Under the pieces are notes generated by a model. That model searched no databases. It saw nothing but the letters and a program-made list of their open reading frames with translations, and was not told the origin of the DNA. A program made the position numbers and the translations under genes. This document shows positions 1 to 9,125 of a DNA stretch of 64,000 nucleotides, one piece after another (positions within the stretch are counted from its first letter, which is position 1; every line of letters begins with the position of its first letter). This DNA is from Saccharibacillus nicotianae. GTDB lineage: Bacteria > Bacillota > Bacilli > Paenibacillales > Paenibacillaceae. Where the stretch lies: positions 2,790,001-2,854,000 of the forward strand of contig NZ_JBHUGF010000010.1 of assembly GCF_042681745.1 (NCBI RefSeq). The letters are read 5' to 3'.

Positions 1-2
1 AG

Positions 3-764
3 ATTTTTGGACCTACTGTTCAAGGTGAAGGTATGGTCATTGGACAAAAAACGATGTTTGTACGCACAGCGGGTTGTGATTATCGTTGTAGCTGGTGCGA
101 TTCTGCTTTTACATGGGATGGTAGTGCCAAAGATCAGATTATGCGTCTAAGTGCTGAAGAAGTGTATGCTCAATTGTTCGACATTGGTGGGAATCGCTTT
201 AACCATGTCACGATTTCAGGTGGTAATCCGGCATTACTTCCTCAACTGGGTGAACTGGTGAAATTGCTTGCTGAAAAAGGTATCCGTACCGCAGTGGAGA
301 CTCAAGGTTCCAAATGGCAAGATTGGTTGACCGATATTAATGAAGTTACGATTTCACCGAAGCCACCAAGTTCTGGAATGACAACTAATTTTGACATGTT
401 AGATGATATCATTCGTCGTCTGGAGCACAATCAGATCAGTCGCTATACAGCTCAAGCACAAGAAGCACCTCTTGCTTATGCGGGAACATCGCAATTTGCT
501 CATTCGTTTAGCCTTAAAGTTGTGATTTTCGATGAACATGATCTGGCTTACGCTGAGAAAGTACATGTACGTTATCCGAATGTACTGCTTTATTTACAGA
601 CAGGTAATCCTGATGTGACTAGTGCAGATGATCAGATCGCTGCTCCTTTATTGAAGCGTTATGAGTGGCTGATCGATCAAGCAATGGAGATGCCTGCTTT
701 TAATGATGCTCGTATTTTACCGCAACTGCATACACTTGTATGGGGCAATAAGCGCGGCGTCTAA
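3..764 (+). CDS. queE: 7-carboxy-7-deazaguanine synthase QueE (5' partial)
   Basis: This radical SAM enzyme converts 6-carboxy-tetrahydropterin to 7-carboxy-7-deazaguanine in preQ0/queuosine synthesis. The cysteine cluster reads CDYRCSWC (CX3CX2C), which binds the 4Fe-4S cluster, and is followed by DSAFTWDG, typical of QueE. The first ATG in the window is at 33, but the same frame is open upstream to base 3 and encodes IFGPTVQGEG, the conserved QueE N-terminus. The real start therefore lies before the window, and the gene is cut by the edge rather than degraded. It lies 87 bp before queF on the same strand, consistent with a que operon whose other members (queC, queD) would be upstream. Confidence 0.95.
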   Translation: MFGPTVQGEGMVIGQKTMFVRTAGCDYRCSWCDSAFTWDGSAKDQIMRLSAEEVYAQLFDIGGNRFNHVTISGGNPALLPQLGELVKLLAEKGIRTAVETQGSKWQDWLTDINEVTISPKPPSSGMTTNFDMLDDIIRRLEHNQISRYTAQAQEAPLAYAGTSQFAHSFSLKVVIFDEHDLAYAEKVHVRYPNVLLYLQTGNPDVTSADDQIAAPLLKRYEWLIDQAMEMPAFNDARILPQLHTLVWGNKRGV

Positions 765-851
765 TAGATGATGGTACACTACATTTTTTTATATAAAATA
801 CTAGAAGAAGTACGCTGAAAGTAACTATATATTTAGAGGAGATTTGTTCTT

Positions 852-1349
852 ATGTCTGGAAGACAACCCGATGAAATGCAAGATTTAACATTGCTTGGCA
901 ATCAAGGTACCAAATACAATTTTGAATACGATCCAAGTATTCTTGAAAATTTTGATAATAAACATCCTTATCGTGATTATTTCGTCAAATTCAACTGCCC
1001 TGAATTTACAAGCCTGTGCCCGATTACAGGACAGCCCGACTTTGCCACAATCTATATCAGTTATATCCCTGATCAGAAAATGGTAGAAAGTAAATCACTC
1101 AAGCTCTATCTATTCAGTTTCCGTAATCATGGTGATTTCCATGAGGATTGTATGAATATTATTTTGAACGATCTTGTTAAATTAATGGACCCTCGTTATA
1201 TCGAAGTCTGGGGTAAATTCACACCACGTGGTGGCATCTCGATCGATCCGTATACGAACTACGGTAAGCCAGGAACGAAATATGAACAAATGGCTGAACA
1301 TCGTATGATGAATCATGATATGTATCCAGAAACGATTGATAATCGTTAA
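852..1349 (+). CDS. queF: NADPH-dependent 7-cyano-7-deazaguanine reductase QueF
   Basis: QueF reduces the nitrile of preQ0 to the aminomethyl group of preQ1, the last free-base step before insertion into tRNA. The 165-residue length fits the short unimodular (YkvM) class. The motif FTSLCPITGQPDF carries the catalytic Cys56, which forms the thioimide with preQ0, and Asp63. The ESKSLKLYLFSFRN stretch is the family substrate/NADPH motif. A good ribosome binding site (AGAGGAG) precedes the ATG. It is the last gene of the que operon and is closed by a strong hairpin terminator. Confidence 0.96.
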   Translation: MSGRQPDEMQDLTLLGNQGTKYNFEYDPSILENFDNKHPYRDYFVKFNCPEFTSLCPITGQPDFATIYISYIPDQKMVESKSLKLYLFSFRNHGDFHEDCMNIILNDLVKLMDPRYIEVWGKFTPRGGISIDPYTNYGKPGTKYEQMAEHRMMNHDMYPETIDNR

Positions 1350-1368
1350 AACTTAAAAGTTATATTTA

Positions 1369-1397
1369 AGCTAATGCTAACCAGCATTAGCTTTTTT
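1369..1397 (+). terminator. Intrinsic terminator after queF
   Basis: A perfect 10-bp stem (AGCTAATGCT / AGCATTAGCT) with loop AACC is followed directly by a T run, 19 bp after the queF stop. Confidence 0.9.
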
Positions 1398-1451
1398 ATA
1401 ATTTGAATCAAATTTTACATTAAGCACAGCAACCGAAAAAATTACTCACTT

Positions 1452-1489
1452 CATTTTGGGGAATTTGTTATATTAAAGTAAATTATAAT
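1452..1489 (+). promoter_or_regulatory. Putative promoter/operator ahead of the orphan gene
   Basis: The sequence AGTAAATT (1477-1484) lies 18 bp downstream of a TTG-ending heptamer (CATTTTG). Two other genes in the window (positions 49935-49975 and 51194-51234, minus strand) carry ACCCTTG-N18-AGTAAATT-N3-ACTAT upstream. The match here is exact for AGTAAATT and the 18-bp spacing, but weak for the first block. It may be a shared promoter or chance in AT-rich DNA. Confidence 0.3.
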
Positions 1490-1554
1490 TACTAATAACT
1501 GTTTGAATTTGTATACTAGCTTCAATGATTTCAAAATGAAGGGTAGTGATCGAA

Positions 1555-2877
1555 TTGAAAAGAAAGAGTGATCTTTTTTCGAGAGCTGTAAGTTCAACTC
1601 ATTTTAGTTATGATGATACAAAGAAAACACCAATAACCTCTGCATCAATTTCCAAAACTTCATATTCTAAATCTAGTTCAAGTCCACATGTATCTATACT
1701 ACAATTGCAAAAAATTTTAGGAAATCAGCATCTAAAAGAATTAACTTTAAAAAATCAATTATCTACTTCTAAAGAAACGATTCAGCGCATAATAGATACT
1801 AAGACAGGTGAAGAAGTTCCTGTCAATTGGGACAATATTACTGAAGAAGAATTTAATTTGATTAAACACAATATGAACGAAAATATCTGGAAACTAGACG
1901 ACAATGACCTGAATCAGCTAAGGACAACTGTTAGCCGTTTAGAATATGAAAAAAATAAAAATAATCCTATTAATCCTGATACTTGGTTTAACCAGCTTCA
2001 TGCTATTGAGCAAGAGTCAACAAAAATGAATATTGAAGAAGATCACACCAACACTGATGAAGATAATGAAGATTCAGACTTTGAAGCAGATGAATTTGAT
2101 CCGAATCAACAAGAAATATACGATGATCTGTATACAAAGTATCAAGCAAAAGTTAAAGAAAAAAACAAAAAGTTACCTGGTCGTTCTGTTCAAGGTGATT
2201 TACTCGAAAAATTTAGTTCAATTTACTTTGAAGATATGGGGATAACCGAAATAAATGCTAACACTTATATGAAAAACATACCAGGTATTGACCATATAAG
2301 AGATGATGATCAATTTCCATTTACTCAAGATAAATTGCATATGGGAGATACAGGAAATATGGTACAAGTATATAGAGCACATTATGCAGATCGCAAAAAT
2401 ATGGCCACTAAATTTATAAAAGCATCTGTTGACAGAACTAAAAGTGGTACTCTTGCACAATCAGCCATAAAAATCGAAAATATGTTAAACGATATTTTAA
2501 AAAATAAAGATTGGCAAAATAAAAATGTATTTCAAAATATAAAAGATGAAATTACGCAATTCAATCAAGATTACGATGATGCTTTAGACTCTGAGTCTGA
2601 TTTTCCAAGTATAGATAATTTAGAAGATATTATTGATATCATTGCAGACGGTATCGGATTTTCTGTACCAGCAGATGTATGGGAAGCGATATATCTTCTT
2701 AAAGAAGCATCTAATTTGTCTACGCATGAGCAAATAAGCAATGAAGAAATGAAAGCTTATATTCGCATAGATATGAGAATTGCAGATTTCCAAACTCTTT
2801 TTGATAATATGAGCGAAGTTGCTAATCCGTATCATTATCGCTCTACTGAAAAAGATGCAGATTATAACCCAGAATAA
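1555..2877 (+). CDS. Orphan protein with eCIS-associated-type N-terminal motif
   Basis: I do not recognise the family of the main body. Residues about 45-80 contain ILQLQKILGNQHLKEL and, a few residues on, ETIQRI. This resembles the 'LQR.LGN...IQR' motif preceding DUF4157-type domains in proteins linked to extracellular contractile injection systems and toxins, but no HExxH metalloprotease motif follows. The middle (about 165-210) is acidic and low-complexity. The C-terminal half starts with GRSVQGDLLEKF and PGIDHIRDD, which could be a degenerate nuclease-like core, but this is weak. There is no signal peptide. GTG at 1546 is only 2 nt from AAGGG (1539-1543), so TTG at 1555 is the better start. 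The gene is visibly more AT-rich than its neighbours, which suggests transfer. The function is unknown. Confidence 0.7.
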   Translation: MKRKSDLFSRAVSSTHFSYDDTKKTPITSASISKTSYSKSSSSPHVSILQLQKILGNQHLKELTLKNQLSTSKETIQRIIDTKTGEEVPVNWDNITEEEFNLIKHNMNENIWKLDDNDLNQLRTTVSRLEYEKNKNNPINPDTWFNQLHAIEQESTKMNIEEDHTNTDEDNEDSDFEADEFDPNQQEIYDDLYTKYQAKVKEKNKKLPGRSVQGDLLEKFSSIYFEDMGITEINANTYMKNIPGIDHIRDDDQFPFTQDKLHMGDTGNMVQVYRAHYADRKNMATKFIKASVDRTKSGTLAQSAIKIENMLNDILKNKDWQNKNVFQNIKDEITQFNQDYDDALDSESDFPSIDNLEDIIDIIADGIGFSVPADVWEAIYLLKEASNLSTHEQISNEEMKAYIRIDMRIADFQTLFDNMSEVANPYHYRSTEKDADYNPE

Positions 2878-3580
2878 TAACTATAGATTTGAAATAAAAT
2901 ATCTATCTTACTACTTAACTATTTCAAAATAATATTCAATATGTAGTACACCAAAAGCTTTATTTTATTTCACATCTTGGTGAATGAGATGAAGCTTTTT
3001 TGTATGTTCACAAAATATACTAAAAATATTTTCAATCCAAATTATTTTTAAATTCTACTCTTTTAATCCTCTGCCTTACTTCCATAATCATATAAAAGCC
3101 CATCTATCTAGTCGGAATACCTAGATGAACAATCTGGTTTTACACCTTTACCACTATCTCTTCATATACAAAAATTTTAATATAAAAATCATTCTTATAA
3201 TTACAAATGAACCCCTATCCTTACAGTCATAGACCTACATATGATCTTCTTCGCATTTCTAATCTGGAAATTATTCACTTTTGATTCAATCATTAATTTC
3301 CATTTACTTTTATATCAACAATCTGGTATTTATACATTTTCATTATTTCAAAACATTGTTACGAAAGCGTTATTTTAAATTTCGTTATAATTATATTCTT
3401 TGATTTTTAAATACTTTTTATCCAATTTACTGGTATCGCTTCCATTAAATATTTAAAATTTTAACAGTTGATTTTACTTTATTTGGGAATAAAATAGGTT
3501 ATGTACTCTTTTCCATACTTACAAGAAAGTACAGAAAAGAAAATGATTATTTTCATAAACAGAAAAAGGAGATGGACAGA
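2878..3580. other. AT-rich non-coding spacer
   Basis: About 700 bp with no credible gene on either strand. It contains a possible terminator of the upstream gene (2953-3001) and, near its right end, the alsS ribosome binding site. It is very AT-rich, like the gene before it, and together they may be one acquired segment. I saw no AlsR-like regulator gene here, although alsR lies next to alsS in Bacillus subtilis. Confidence 0.6.
2953..3001 (+). terminator. Possible terminator of the orphan gene
   Basis: AAAAGCTT and AAGCTTTTTT form an outer stem. An inner CATCT/AGATG stem abuts the right arm, and the structure ends in six T. The left side has an unpaired 12-nt stretch, so the structure is imperfect. 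Confidence 0.45.
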
Positions 3581-5290
3581 TTGAGTACAGAAACCAAAAT
3601 AAAAACAACAAATCCAACCGATGTAGCGAAAACAAAGGTAACAACAGGGGCTGATGTTGTTGTTGATAGCCTGATTGCTCAAGGAGTTGAATATATCTTC
3701 GGTATCCCAGGAGCCAAAATTGATGCTGTATTTGATGTTTTGCAAGATCGAGGCCCTGAATTAATCGTATGTCGTCATGAACAAAATGCTGCTTTTATGG
3801 CAGCAGCAATCGGTCGTTTAACAGGGAAACCTGGCGTATGTCTGGTGACTTCAGGTCCAGGCGCATCTAATTTAGTCACAGGGCTTGCAACAGCTAATGC
3901 CGAAAGTGATCCAGTAGTTGCTCTTGCAGGTGCAGTCTCCAGAACAGATCGTCTCAAACGTACTCACCAATCGATGGACAATGCAGGATTGTTTGAACCG
4001 GTAACCAAATATAGCGTTGAAGTCGAACATCCTAACAATGTAGGCGAAGCTATTACCAATGCGTTTCGTGAAGCTTCTGCTTCTCAACCGGGGGCTGCTT
4101 TTGTTAGTCTGCCGATGGATGTACTGGTAAGTGAAGCTAAAAAATTCAATTTCCATACCATGCATAGACCACAGCTTGGCACAGCGCCTACTCATCTGAT
4201 TGATGAAGTTGCTACAGCGATCCGCCAAGCCAAACTGCCTGTTATTTTGTTAGGTATGAAAGCAAGTAGCCCTGAAGTGACACAAGCCATTCGTGAATTG
4301 ATTCGTGATACTGATATTCCGGTTGTTGAAACGTTCCAAGCGGCAGGTGCAATTTCTCGTGATCTGGAAAAACATTTTCTTGGTCGAGTCGGCTTGTTCT
4401 GTAACCAACCGGGTGATCTACTACTCAAACAATCTGATCTAGTGCTTACTGTAGGTTATGACCCGATTGAATATGATCCTCATTTATGGAATCAAGAAGG
4501 TCAACGATTGGTATTCCATTTGGATAATCGCAAAGCAGATATTGATCATTATTATCAACCACAAAGCGAATTAATCGGTAATATCGCGCTTAATATACAA
4601 GCTTTATCTACACAGTTAGAAGGATTACGCCTTTCTACACCGTCTCTTGATATACTTGCACGCTTACATCATAAATTAGAACAAGATGGTCAAGGATTCC
4701 ATTCCTCTCACCCAGATCTTGTACATCCGATAGAATTTATGAAAACATTACGCGGTATGATCGGCGACGAAGTCACTGTCGCTTGCGACGTTGGCTCCCA
4801 TTACATCTGGATGGCACGTTACTTCCGTTCTTATGAACCTCGTCGTCTGTTGTTTAGTAACGGTATGCAGACGTTAGGCGTGGCGATGCCGTGGGCAATC
4901 GGTGCTTCATTGGTACGTCCTAATGAGAAAGTAATTTCGATTTCTGGTGATGGTGGATTCTTATTTTCTTCGATGGAACTAGAAACGGCTGTCCGCTTAA
5001 ATACACCACTGGTGCATATTGTATGGCGTGACGGTGCTTACGATATGGTTGCTTTCCAACAAGTGATGAAATATGGTCGTACTTCCGGTGTCGATTTCGG
5101 TAAAGTCGATATTGTGAAATATGCAGAAAGTTTTGGCGCATTGGGACTACGAGTAGATCGTCCTGAAGAGTTAGAAACTGTACTTCGTCAAGCAATGGCG
5201 CATCAAGGTCCTGTTGTGGTTGATGTACCTATCGATTATCAAGATAATATCAAACTCGGTGAAAAACTATTACCGGATGCTATCAACTAA
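3581..5290 (+). CDS. alsS: Catabolic acetolactate synthase AlsS
   Basis: AlsS is a ThDP-dependent enzyme that condenses two pyruvates to 2-acetolactate and CO2, the first step of acetoin formation. The N-terminal ThDP domain has YIFGIPGAKIDAVFD and the catalytic glutamate in RHEQNAAFM. The C-terminal ThDP-binding domain has GDGGFLFSSMELETAVR. The RTHQSMDNAGLF and FRSYEPRRLL regions match Bacillus AlsS closely, unlike the anabolic IlvB. An ATG at 3572 directly abuts the AAAAAGGAG site (no spacing), whereas TTG at 3581 is 9 nt away, so TTG is taken as the start, giving 569 residues. alsD follows after 82 bp. Confidence 0.95.
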   Translation: MSTETKIKTTNPTDVAKTKVTTGADVVVDSLIAQGVEYIFGIPGAKIDAVFDVLQDRGPELIVCRHEQNAAFMAAAIGRLTGKPGVCLVTSGPGASNLVTGLATANAESDPVVALAGAVSRTDRLKRTHQSMDNAGLFEPVTKYSVEVEHPNNVGEAITNAFREASASQPGAAFVSLPMDVLVSEAKKFNFHTMHRPQLGTAPTHLIDEVATAIRQAKLPVILLGMKASSPEVTQAIRELIRDTDIPVVETFQAAGAISRDLEKHFLGRVGLFCNQPGDLLLKQSDLVLTVGYDPIEYDPHLWNQEGQRLVFHLDNRKADIDHYYQPQSELIGNIALNIQALSTQLEGLRLSTPSLDILARLHHKLEQDGQGFHSSHPDLVHPIEFMKTLRGMIGDEVTVACDVGSHYIWMARYFRSYEPRRLLFSNGMQTLGVAMPWAIGASLVRPNEKVISISGDGGFLFSSMELETAVRLNTPLVHIVWRDGAYDMVAFQQVMKYGRTSGVDFGKVDIVKYAESFGALGLRVDRPEELETVLRQAMAHQGPVVVDVPIDYQDNIKLGEKLLPDAIN

Positions 5291-5372
5291 TATAGATTTA
5301 TTCGTTTCACTTATCCGACTATAATTATTGATCGATACATTGGATTTTATTTGAAAAAGGAGTCAGACAGAA

Positions 5373-6089
5373 ATGGGAAATCACGTAATATATCAAGCTT
5401 CAACAATGATCGCTTTACTCAGCGGTATGTACGATGGTTCAGTCACATTTGACGAACTCAAACAACATGGCGATTTCGGTATTGGTACCTTTCATCAATT
5501 GGATGGTGAAATGATCGCTTTTGATGGTAAATTTTATCACTTGTATCCAGATGGTAGTGCTCAACAAGTCGGTATGCAAGAAAGTACACCATTTTCTACA
5601 GTGACTTTTTTTGAAGAGGAAAAAACATTCCAGATCAATCGTACATTGACTCGTCAGCAATTGGAAAAAGTACTGGACGATCTACTGGATAGCCCTAATA
5701 TTTTTCATGCGATCCGTATCGACGGTCAATTTCGTGAAGTGAATACACGTACAGTTCCTCATCAAGAAAAACCGTACAAACCATTTATCGAAGTGACCAA
5801 GTCACAGCCATCTTTCCATTTTCCTAATACAGGCGGAGTGATCGCTGGCTTCTGGACACCGGCATTTGCTCAAGGCATTGGTGTCGCAGGTTATCACTTA
5901 CACTTTATTAATGATGAACGTAATGGTGGCGGTCATGTACTCGACTTTGTTGTCGATCACTGTACTATTTCGATATGCAGTAGTGAAGATTTCCAATTGG
6001 CTCTTCCACATGATCAGGAGTATTTACACGCGAATCTGGAAGCTCCTAATCTAGAGCGCGATATTATGACTGCTGAAGGTGCTTATTAA
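5373..6089 (+). CDS. alsD: Alpha-acetolactate decarboxylase AlsD
   Basis: AlsD decarboxylates 2-acetolactate to (R)-acetoin in the cytoplasm. The 238-residue length is normal. The metal-binding segment GYHLHFINDERNGGGHVLDF supplies His175, His177 and His188, the expected zinc ligands. The N-terminal part YQASTMIALLSGMYDGSVTF is also characteristic. A strong AAAAAGGAG site precedes the ATG. It forms the alsSD operon, which diverts excess pyruvate to neutral products, and is closed by a strong terminator. Confidence 0.96.
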   Translation: MGNHVIYQASTMIALLSGMYDGSVTFDELKQHGDFGIGTFHQLDGEMIAFDGKFYHLYPDGSAQQVGMQESTPFSTVTFFEEEKTFQINRTLTRQQLEKVLDDLLDSPNIFHAIRIDGQFREVNTRTVPHQEKPYKPFIEVTKSQPSFHFPNTGGVIAGFWTPAFAQGIGVAGYHLHFINDERNGGGHVLDFVVDHCTISICSSEDFQLALPHDQEYLHANLEAPNLERDIMTAEGAY

Positions 6090-6149
6090 GTCAACACACT
6101 ATTTAGTGTTTGATGAATATTTTTGAGGCAATGCCCTCCCTATACTTGA

Positions 6150-6190
6150 CCTACCTTTCTTGTTTCTAAGAATAGGTAGGTTCTTTTTTT
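6150..6190 (+). terminator. Intrinsic terminator of alsSD
   Basis: CCTACCT and AGGTAGG close an extended stem that also pairs TCTT with AAGA, followed by TTCTTTTTTT. Confidence 0.9.
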
Positions 6191-6413
6191 GTATTGTGTT
6201 TCGTCAATTTTTAACAATTTTTGTATATATAATCGCAAAAGAAATCCAATATCTAAGGCTATAGCAACTGTGTTGACCTCTTTATTATTGTTACACTGTA
6301 TTTATATTCGCATATACACTTTTTGTCGATACTTCCATCCTACTTTATCGTTCGTTCATGTAAGCAAGCTGTGTTGTTGATTTGATCAGATATGATTTAA
6401 AGGAGGACAAAAC
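6191..6413. other. Spacer upstream of the subtilisin gene
   Basis: AT-rich spacer with no gene that I can support. It must hold the promoter of the next gene, but no clear -35/-10 pair stands out. The AAAGGAGG ribosome binding site lies at its end. Confidence 0.5.
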
Positions 6414-7376
6414 ATGGAACGTAAAATGCGTATTATTCCTTACGAAGTGATTGCTCATGCAGAACAAGTCACCGAAACACCAACAGGTGTAGAAATGATT
6501 CAAGCGCCACAGGTCTGGGACACCACTAAAGGTGCAGGCATCACTATAGCTATTCTTGATACCGGCTGTGATACCGATCACCCTGATCTGCAAGGTCGTA
6601 TTAGCAGAGGACGTAACTTTACAGATGATGATCAAAGCAACCCTGAACGCTATGAAGATTATAATGGTCATGGTACTCATGTAGCAGGTACGATTGCAGC
6701 AATCCAAAACAATACAGGTGTAGTCGGCGTAGCTCCCGAAGTGAATTTGCTTATTGGTAAAGTTTTAAATAAAGATGGTTCCGGTCAAATTGACTGGATT
6801 ATTAAAGGAATCGAGTATGCCATCGAGCAAAAAGTAGATATCATTTCGATGTCTCTTGGTGGGCCTGATGATGTCCCTGAATTGCATGAAGCGATTCAAA
6901 AAGCAGTGAATAATAATATTCTAGTCATCTGCGCCGCCGGCAATGAAGGCGATAATGATTCTAATACCGACGAATATGGATATCCTGGTTACTATAATGA
7001 AGTTATTAGTGTAGGTGCAATCAATCTCAATCGCCAATCTTCTGAATTTTCAAATTCTAACAATGAAGTTGATCTAGTAGCTCCTGGTGAAAGTATATTA
7101 TCTACGTATTTGGATGGTAAATATGCAACACTTAGCGGAACATCGATGGCTACTCCTCATGTGTCTGGGGCAATGGCATTAATCAAAGTCATCGCGAATC
7201 AAAGCTTTGAACGAGAATTAACAGAGCCTGAACTGTATGCTCAATTGATCAAACGTACGATTCCTCTCGGTGATTCTCCTCGCTTAGAAGGAAATGGAAT
7301 GGTCTATCTAACAGCTCAAGAAGAGCTTGCCAAATTATTCAAACCACAGACTATTGCTAGACTGTTAAATATTTAA
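6414..7376 (+). CDS. ispA: Intracellular subtilisin-like serine protease (S8)
   Basis: This is a cytoplasmic S8 protease of the ISP type that degrades cell proteins in stationary phase. The catalytic triad is visible as Asp49 (AILDTGCDTDHPDL), His86 (YNGHGTHVAGT) and Ser244 (SGTSMATPHVSG), with the oxyanion Asn177 in AAGNEGD. There is no signal peptide. The N-terminus carries RIIPYEV, equivalent to the inhibitory LIPY motif of ISP enzymes, removed on activation. The 320-residue length matches Bacillus IspA. The start is fixed by AAAGGAGG 8 nt upstream. It appears monocistronic. Confidence 0.95.
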   Translation: MERKMRIIPYEVIAHAEQVTETPTGVEMIQAPQVWDTTKGAGITIAILDTGCDTDHPDLQGRISRGRNFTDDDQSNPERYEDYNGHGTHVAGTIAAIQNNTGVVGVAPEVNLLIGKVLNKDGSGQIDWIIKGIEYAIEQKVDIISMSLGGPDDVPELHEAIQKAVNNNILVICAAGNEGDNDSNTDEYGYPGYYNEVISVGAINLNRQSSEFSNSNNEVDLVAPGESILSTYLDGKYATLSGTSMATPHVSGAMALIKVIANQSFERELTEPELYAQLIKRTIPLGDSPRLEGNGMVYLTAQEELAKLFKPQTIARLLNI

Positions 7377-7547
7377 ATGCATCAGATTCATATTCTGCGT
7401 ATTTATGTCTACTTTAGTGTAGATGTAGATACGTTTTATTTTTTTCTAGAATGAACCTGTATGTCATTTCTGATATACTGATAAAAAGACAATATTGGTA
7501 GATCCGAATTGTACTTTTAGCTTTACAAATAGCTATACAATACATAT

Positions 7548-7718
7548 GTATGTTGGAGGTGTTAGGACTAAGCCAGTAAATGGGTGAATATCCATTTAAG
7601 CTGACTTTACATTGTTTTCTGCTCTGATCCTGCTTGGGACCGAGACGGAAAAGATGATCGCCATGTGATTCTTTTTTGGACTCAGTGCCTTTTTAGTGAT
7701 GAACTAAAAGGTTTTTTT
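7548..7718 (+). promoter_or_regulatory. Candidate structured leader (riboswitch/attenuator) of the MFS gene
   Basis: Between the subtilisin gene and the fsr-like gene lies a leader with several hairpins. TAAATGG pairs with CCATTTA (7577-7598), flanked by AAGCCAG/CTGACTT, which pair with one mismatch. Then GATCC/GGGA and CCGAGACGG form small stems before a terminator. The order is structured region, terminator, ribosome binding site, gene, as in transcription-attenuating riboswitches. I do not recognise a known class (not TPP, FMN, SAM, T-box, yybP-ykoY or ykkC by their motifs). Confidence 0.45.
7688..7718 (+). terminator. Leader terminator upstream of the MFS gene
   Basis: CCTTTTTAGT (7688-7697) pairs with ACTAAAAGG (7703-7711), with one bulged T and loop GATGA or similar, followed by seven T. 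It lies 40 bp upstream of the fsr start, so it would stop transcription before the gene unless overridden. Confidence 0.8.
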
Positions 7719-7757
7719 GTGTTACAGCGTGTATATCATACTGAAAAAAGGAGTATT

Positions 7758-9020
7758 ATGAACATGTCTTTACCATCACTCACCAAAAAGATAAACAATG
7801 CTTCTCCCGGTTCTACAGCGAATCAGACAATATTCGGAGTTTTACTTGCAATCTCCCTTGTTCATTTGTTTAACGATTCGATGCAATCGGTCATTCCAGC
7901 GATTTTCCCTATTTTGAAAGAAACGATGAATCTTAGTTATACACAAATCGGTTGGATTGCGTTTGCGATTAACTTTACGGCTTCTATTATGCAACCTGTT
8001 GTCGGGCTTTTTTCAGATAAACGGCCTACCCCTTCTCTTCTTCCTATCGGAATGGGATTTACATTTACAGGCATGTTATTACTTGCTTATGCAAGTTCTT
8101 ATTCAGCGGTATTATTAGCAGTTGTATTTGTTGGATTGGGTTCAGCTACTTTTCACCCTGAAGGTTCTAAAGTGTCTCATATGGCAGCAGGAAATCGCAG
8201 AGGATTGGCTCAGTCAATCTTCCAAGTCGGCGGTAATGCAGGGCAATCACTGGCACCTCTACTCACTTCACTGATTTTTGTACCGTATGGTCAATTCGGT
8301 GCAATTGGATTCACCGGAGTTGCGGCTGCTGGTATTATTGTTCAAATCTTTATCGCACGCTGGTATGGACGAACGATTCGTAGTGAAAGTTTTGCTAAAA
8401 AGCATCGCAATGCTGGAAAAATTCGTCCTGAACTGAAAAACCGAATTGCTTTTGCGATGATTATTCTGATTTCACTTGTTTTTGTGCGCTCCTGGTATTC
8501 CTCTTCGATTGCAAGTTATTATAGTTTTAATATGATCGAAGGTTTTGGACTTAGTGTAGGCGATGCACAGATTTATATTTTTCTATTTTTAGCTGCTGGC
8601 GCTTTAGGTACTTTTTTCGGTGGTACATTAGCAGATCGCTTTGGTAAACGAAATCTTATTTTTGCATCTATGGCAGGTTCGGCGCCACTAGCTTTGATTT
8701 TGCCGTATGCTAATTTATTTTGGAGCGGCGTATTATTAACGATTATCGGATTTGTACTTATTTCTAGCTTTTCGGTTACAGTCGTATATGCTCAAATGTT
8801 GATCCCCGGCAAAATCGGAACTGTATCTGGATTGATCACAGGTTTGGCTTTTGGATTAGGAGGACTTGGAGCATTAGTAGTAGGCAACTGGATTGATAAA
8901 ATAGGTATCTCTCCTGTAATGCAGTTGTGTAGCTTTTTACCTTTACTTGGAGTGATTACGTTTTTACTTCCTTCTGATCGTAAGTTAAACGAATGGACAG
9001 AAGGCGCTTCTGAAGCATAA
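7758..9020 (+). CDS. fsr: MFS transporter, fosmidomycin-resistance (Fsr) type
   Basis: A 12-helix major facilitator exporter in the cytoplasmic membrane. ISLVHLFNDSMQSVIPAIFP followed by YTQIGWIAFAINFTASIMQP is the signature of the Fsr family, exporters of fosmidomycin and possibly other small anionic compounds. Loop 2-3 has the variant motif GLFSDKRPTP, and the second half has the equivalent GTLADRFGKRN. An open frame reaches back to 7665, but it runs through the leader terminator. AAAAAAGGAG (7744-7753) fixes the start at ATG 7758 or ATG 7764. The upstream leader suggests control by attenuation. The substrate is unknown. Confidence 0.85.
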   Translation: MNMSLPSLTKKINNASPGSTANQTIFGVLLAISLVHLFNDSMQSVIPAIFPILKETMNLSYTQIGWIAFAINFTASIMQPVVGLFSDKRPTPSLLPIGMGFTFTGMLLLAYASSYSAVLLAVVFVGLGSATFHPEGSKVSHMAAGNRRGLAQSIFQVGGNAGQSLAPLLTSLIFVPYGQFGAIGFTGVAAAGIIVQIFIARWYGRTIRSESFAKKHRNAGKIRPELKNRIAFAMIILISLVFVRSWYSSSIASYYSFNMIEGFGLSVGDAQIYIFLFLAAGALGTFFGGTLADRFGKRNLIFASMAGSAPLALILPYANLFWSGVLLTIIGFVLISSFSVTVVYAQMLIPGKIGTVSGLITGLAFGLGGLGALVVGNWIDKIGISPVMQLCSFLPLLGVITFLLPSDRKLNEWTEGASEA

Positions 9021-9070
9021 TATTGTATTCTATGTATTGAACTTATTATCATCTGATCCGTAAATAAAGA

Positions 9071-9107
9071 AAAAAGCCTATCCTTTGCTATAAAGGATAG
9101 GCTTTTT
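9071..9107. terminator. Bidirectional terminator
   Basis: AAAAAGCCTATCCTTT and AAAGGATAGGCTTTTT form a long perfect stem with loop GCTAT between two convergent genes. It has A and T runs on both sides and can serve both strands. Confidence 0.93.
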
Positions 9108-9125
9108 GTGTTGAATAGGTAATGC

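Noticed and set aside
3..32. queE as a truncated pseudogene
   Set aside because: The open frame continues to the window edge with the conserved N-terminal sequence, so the gene is only cut by the window.
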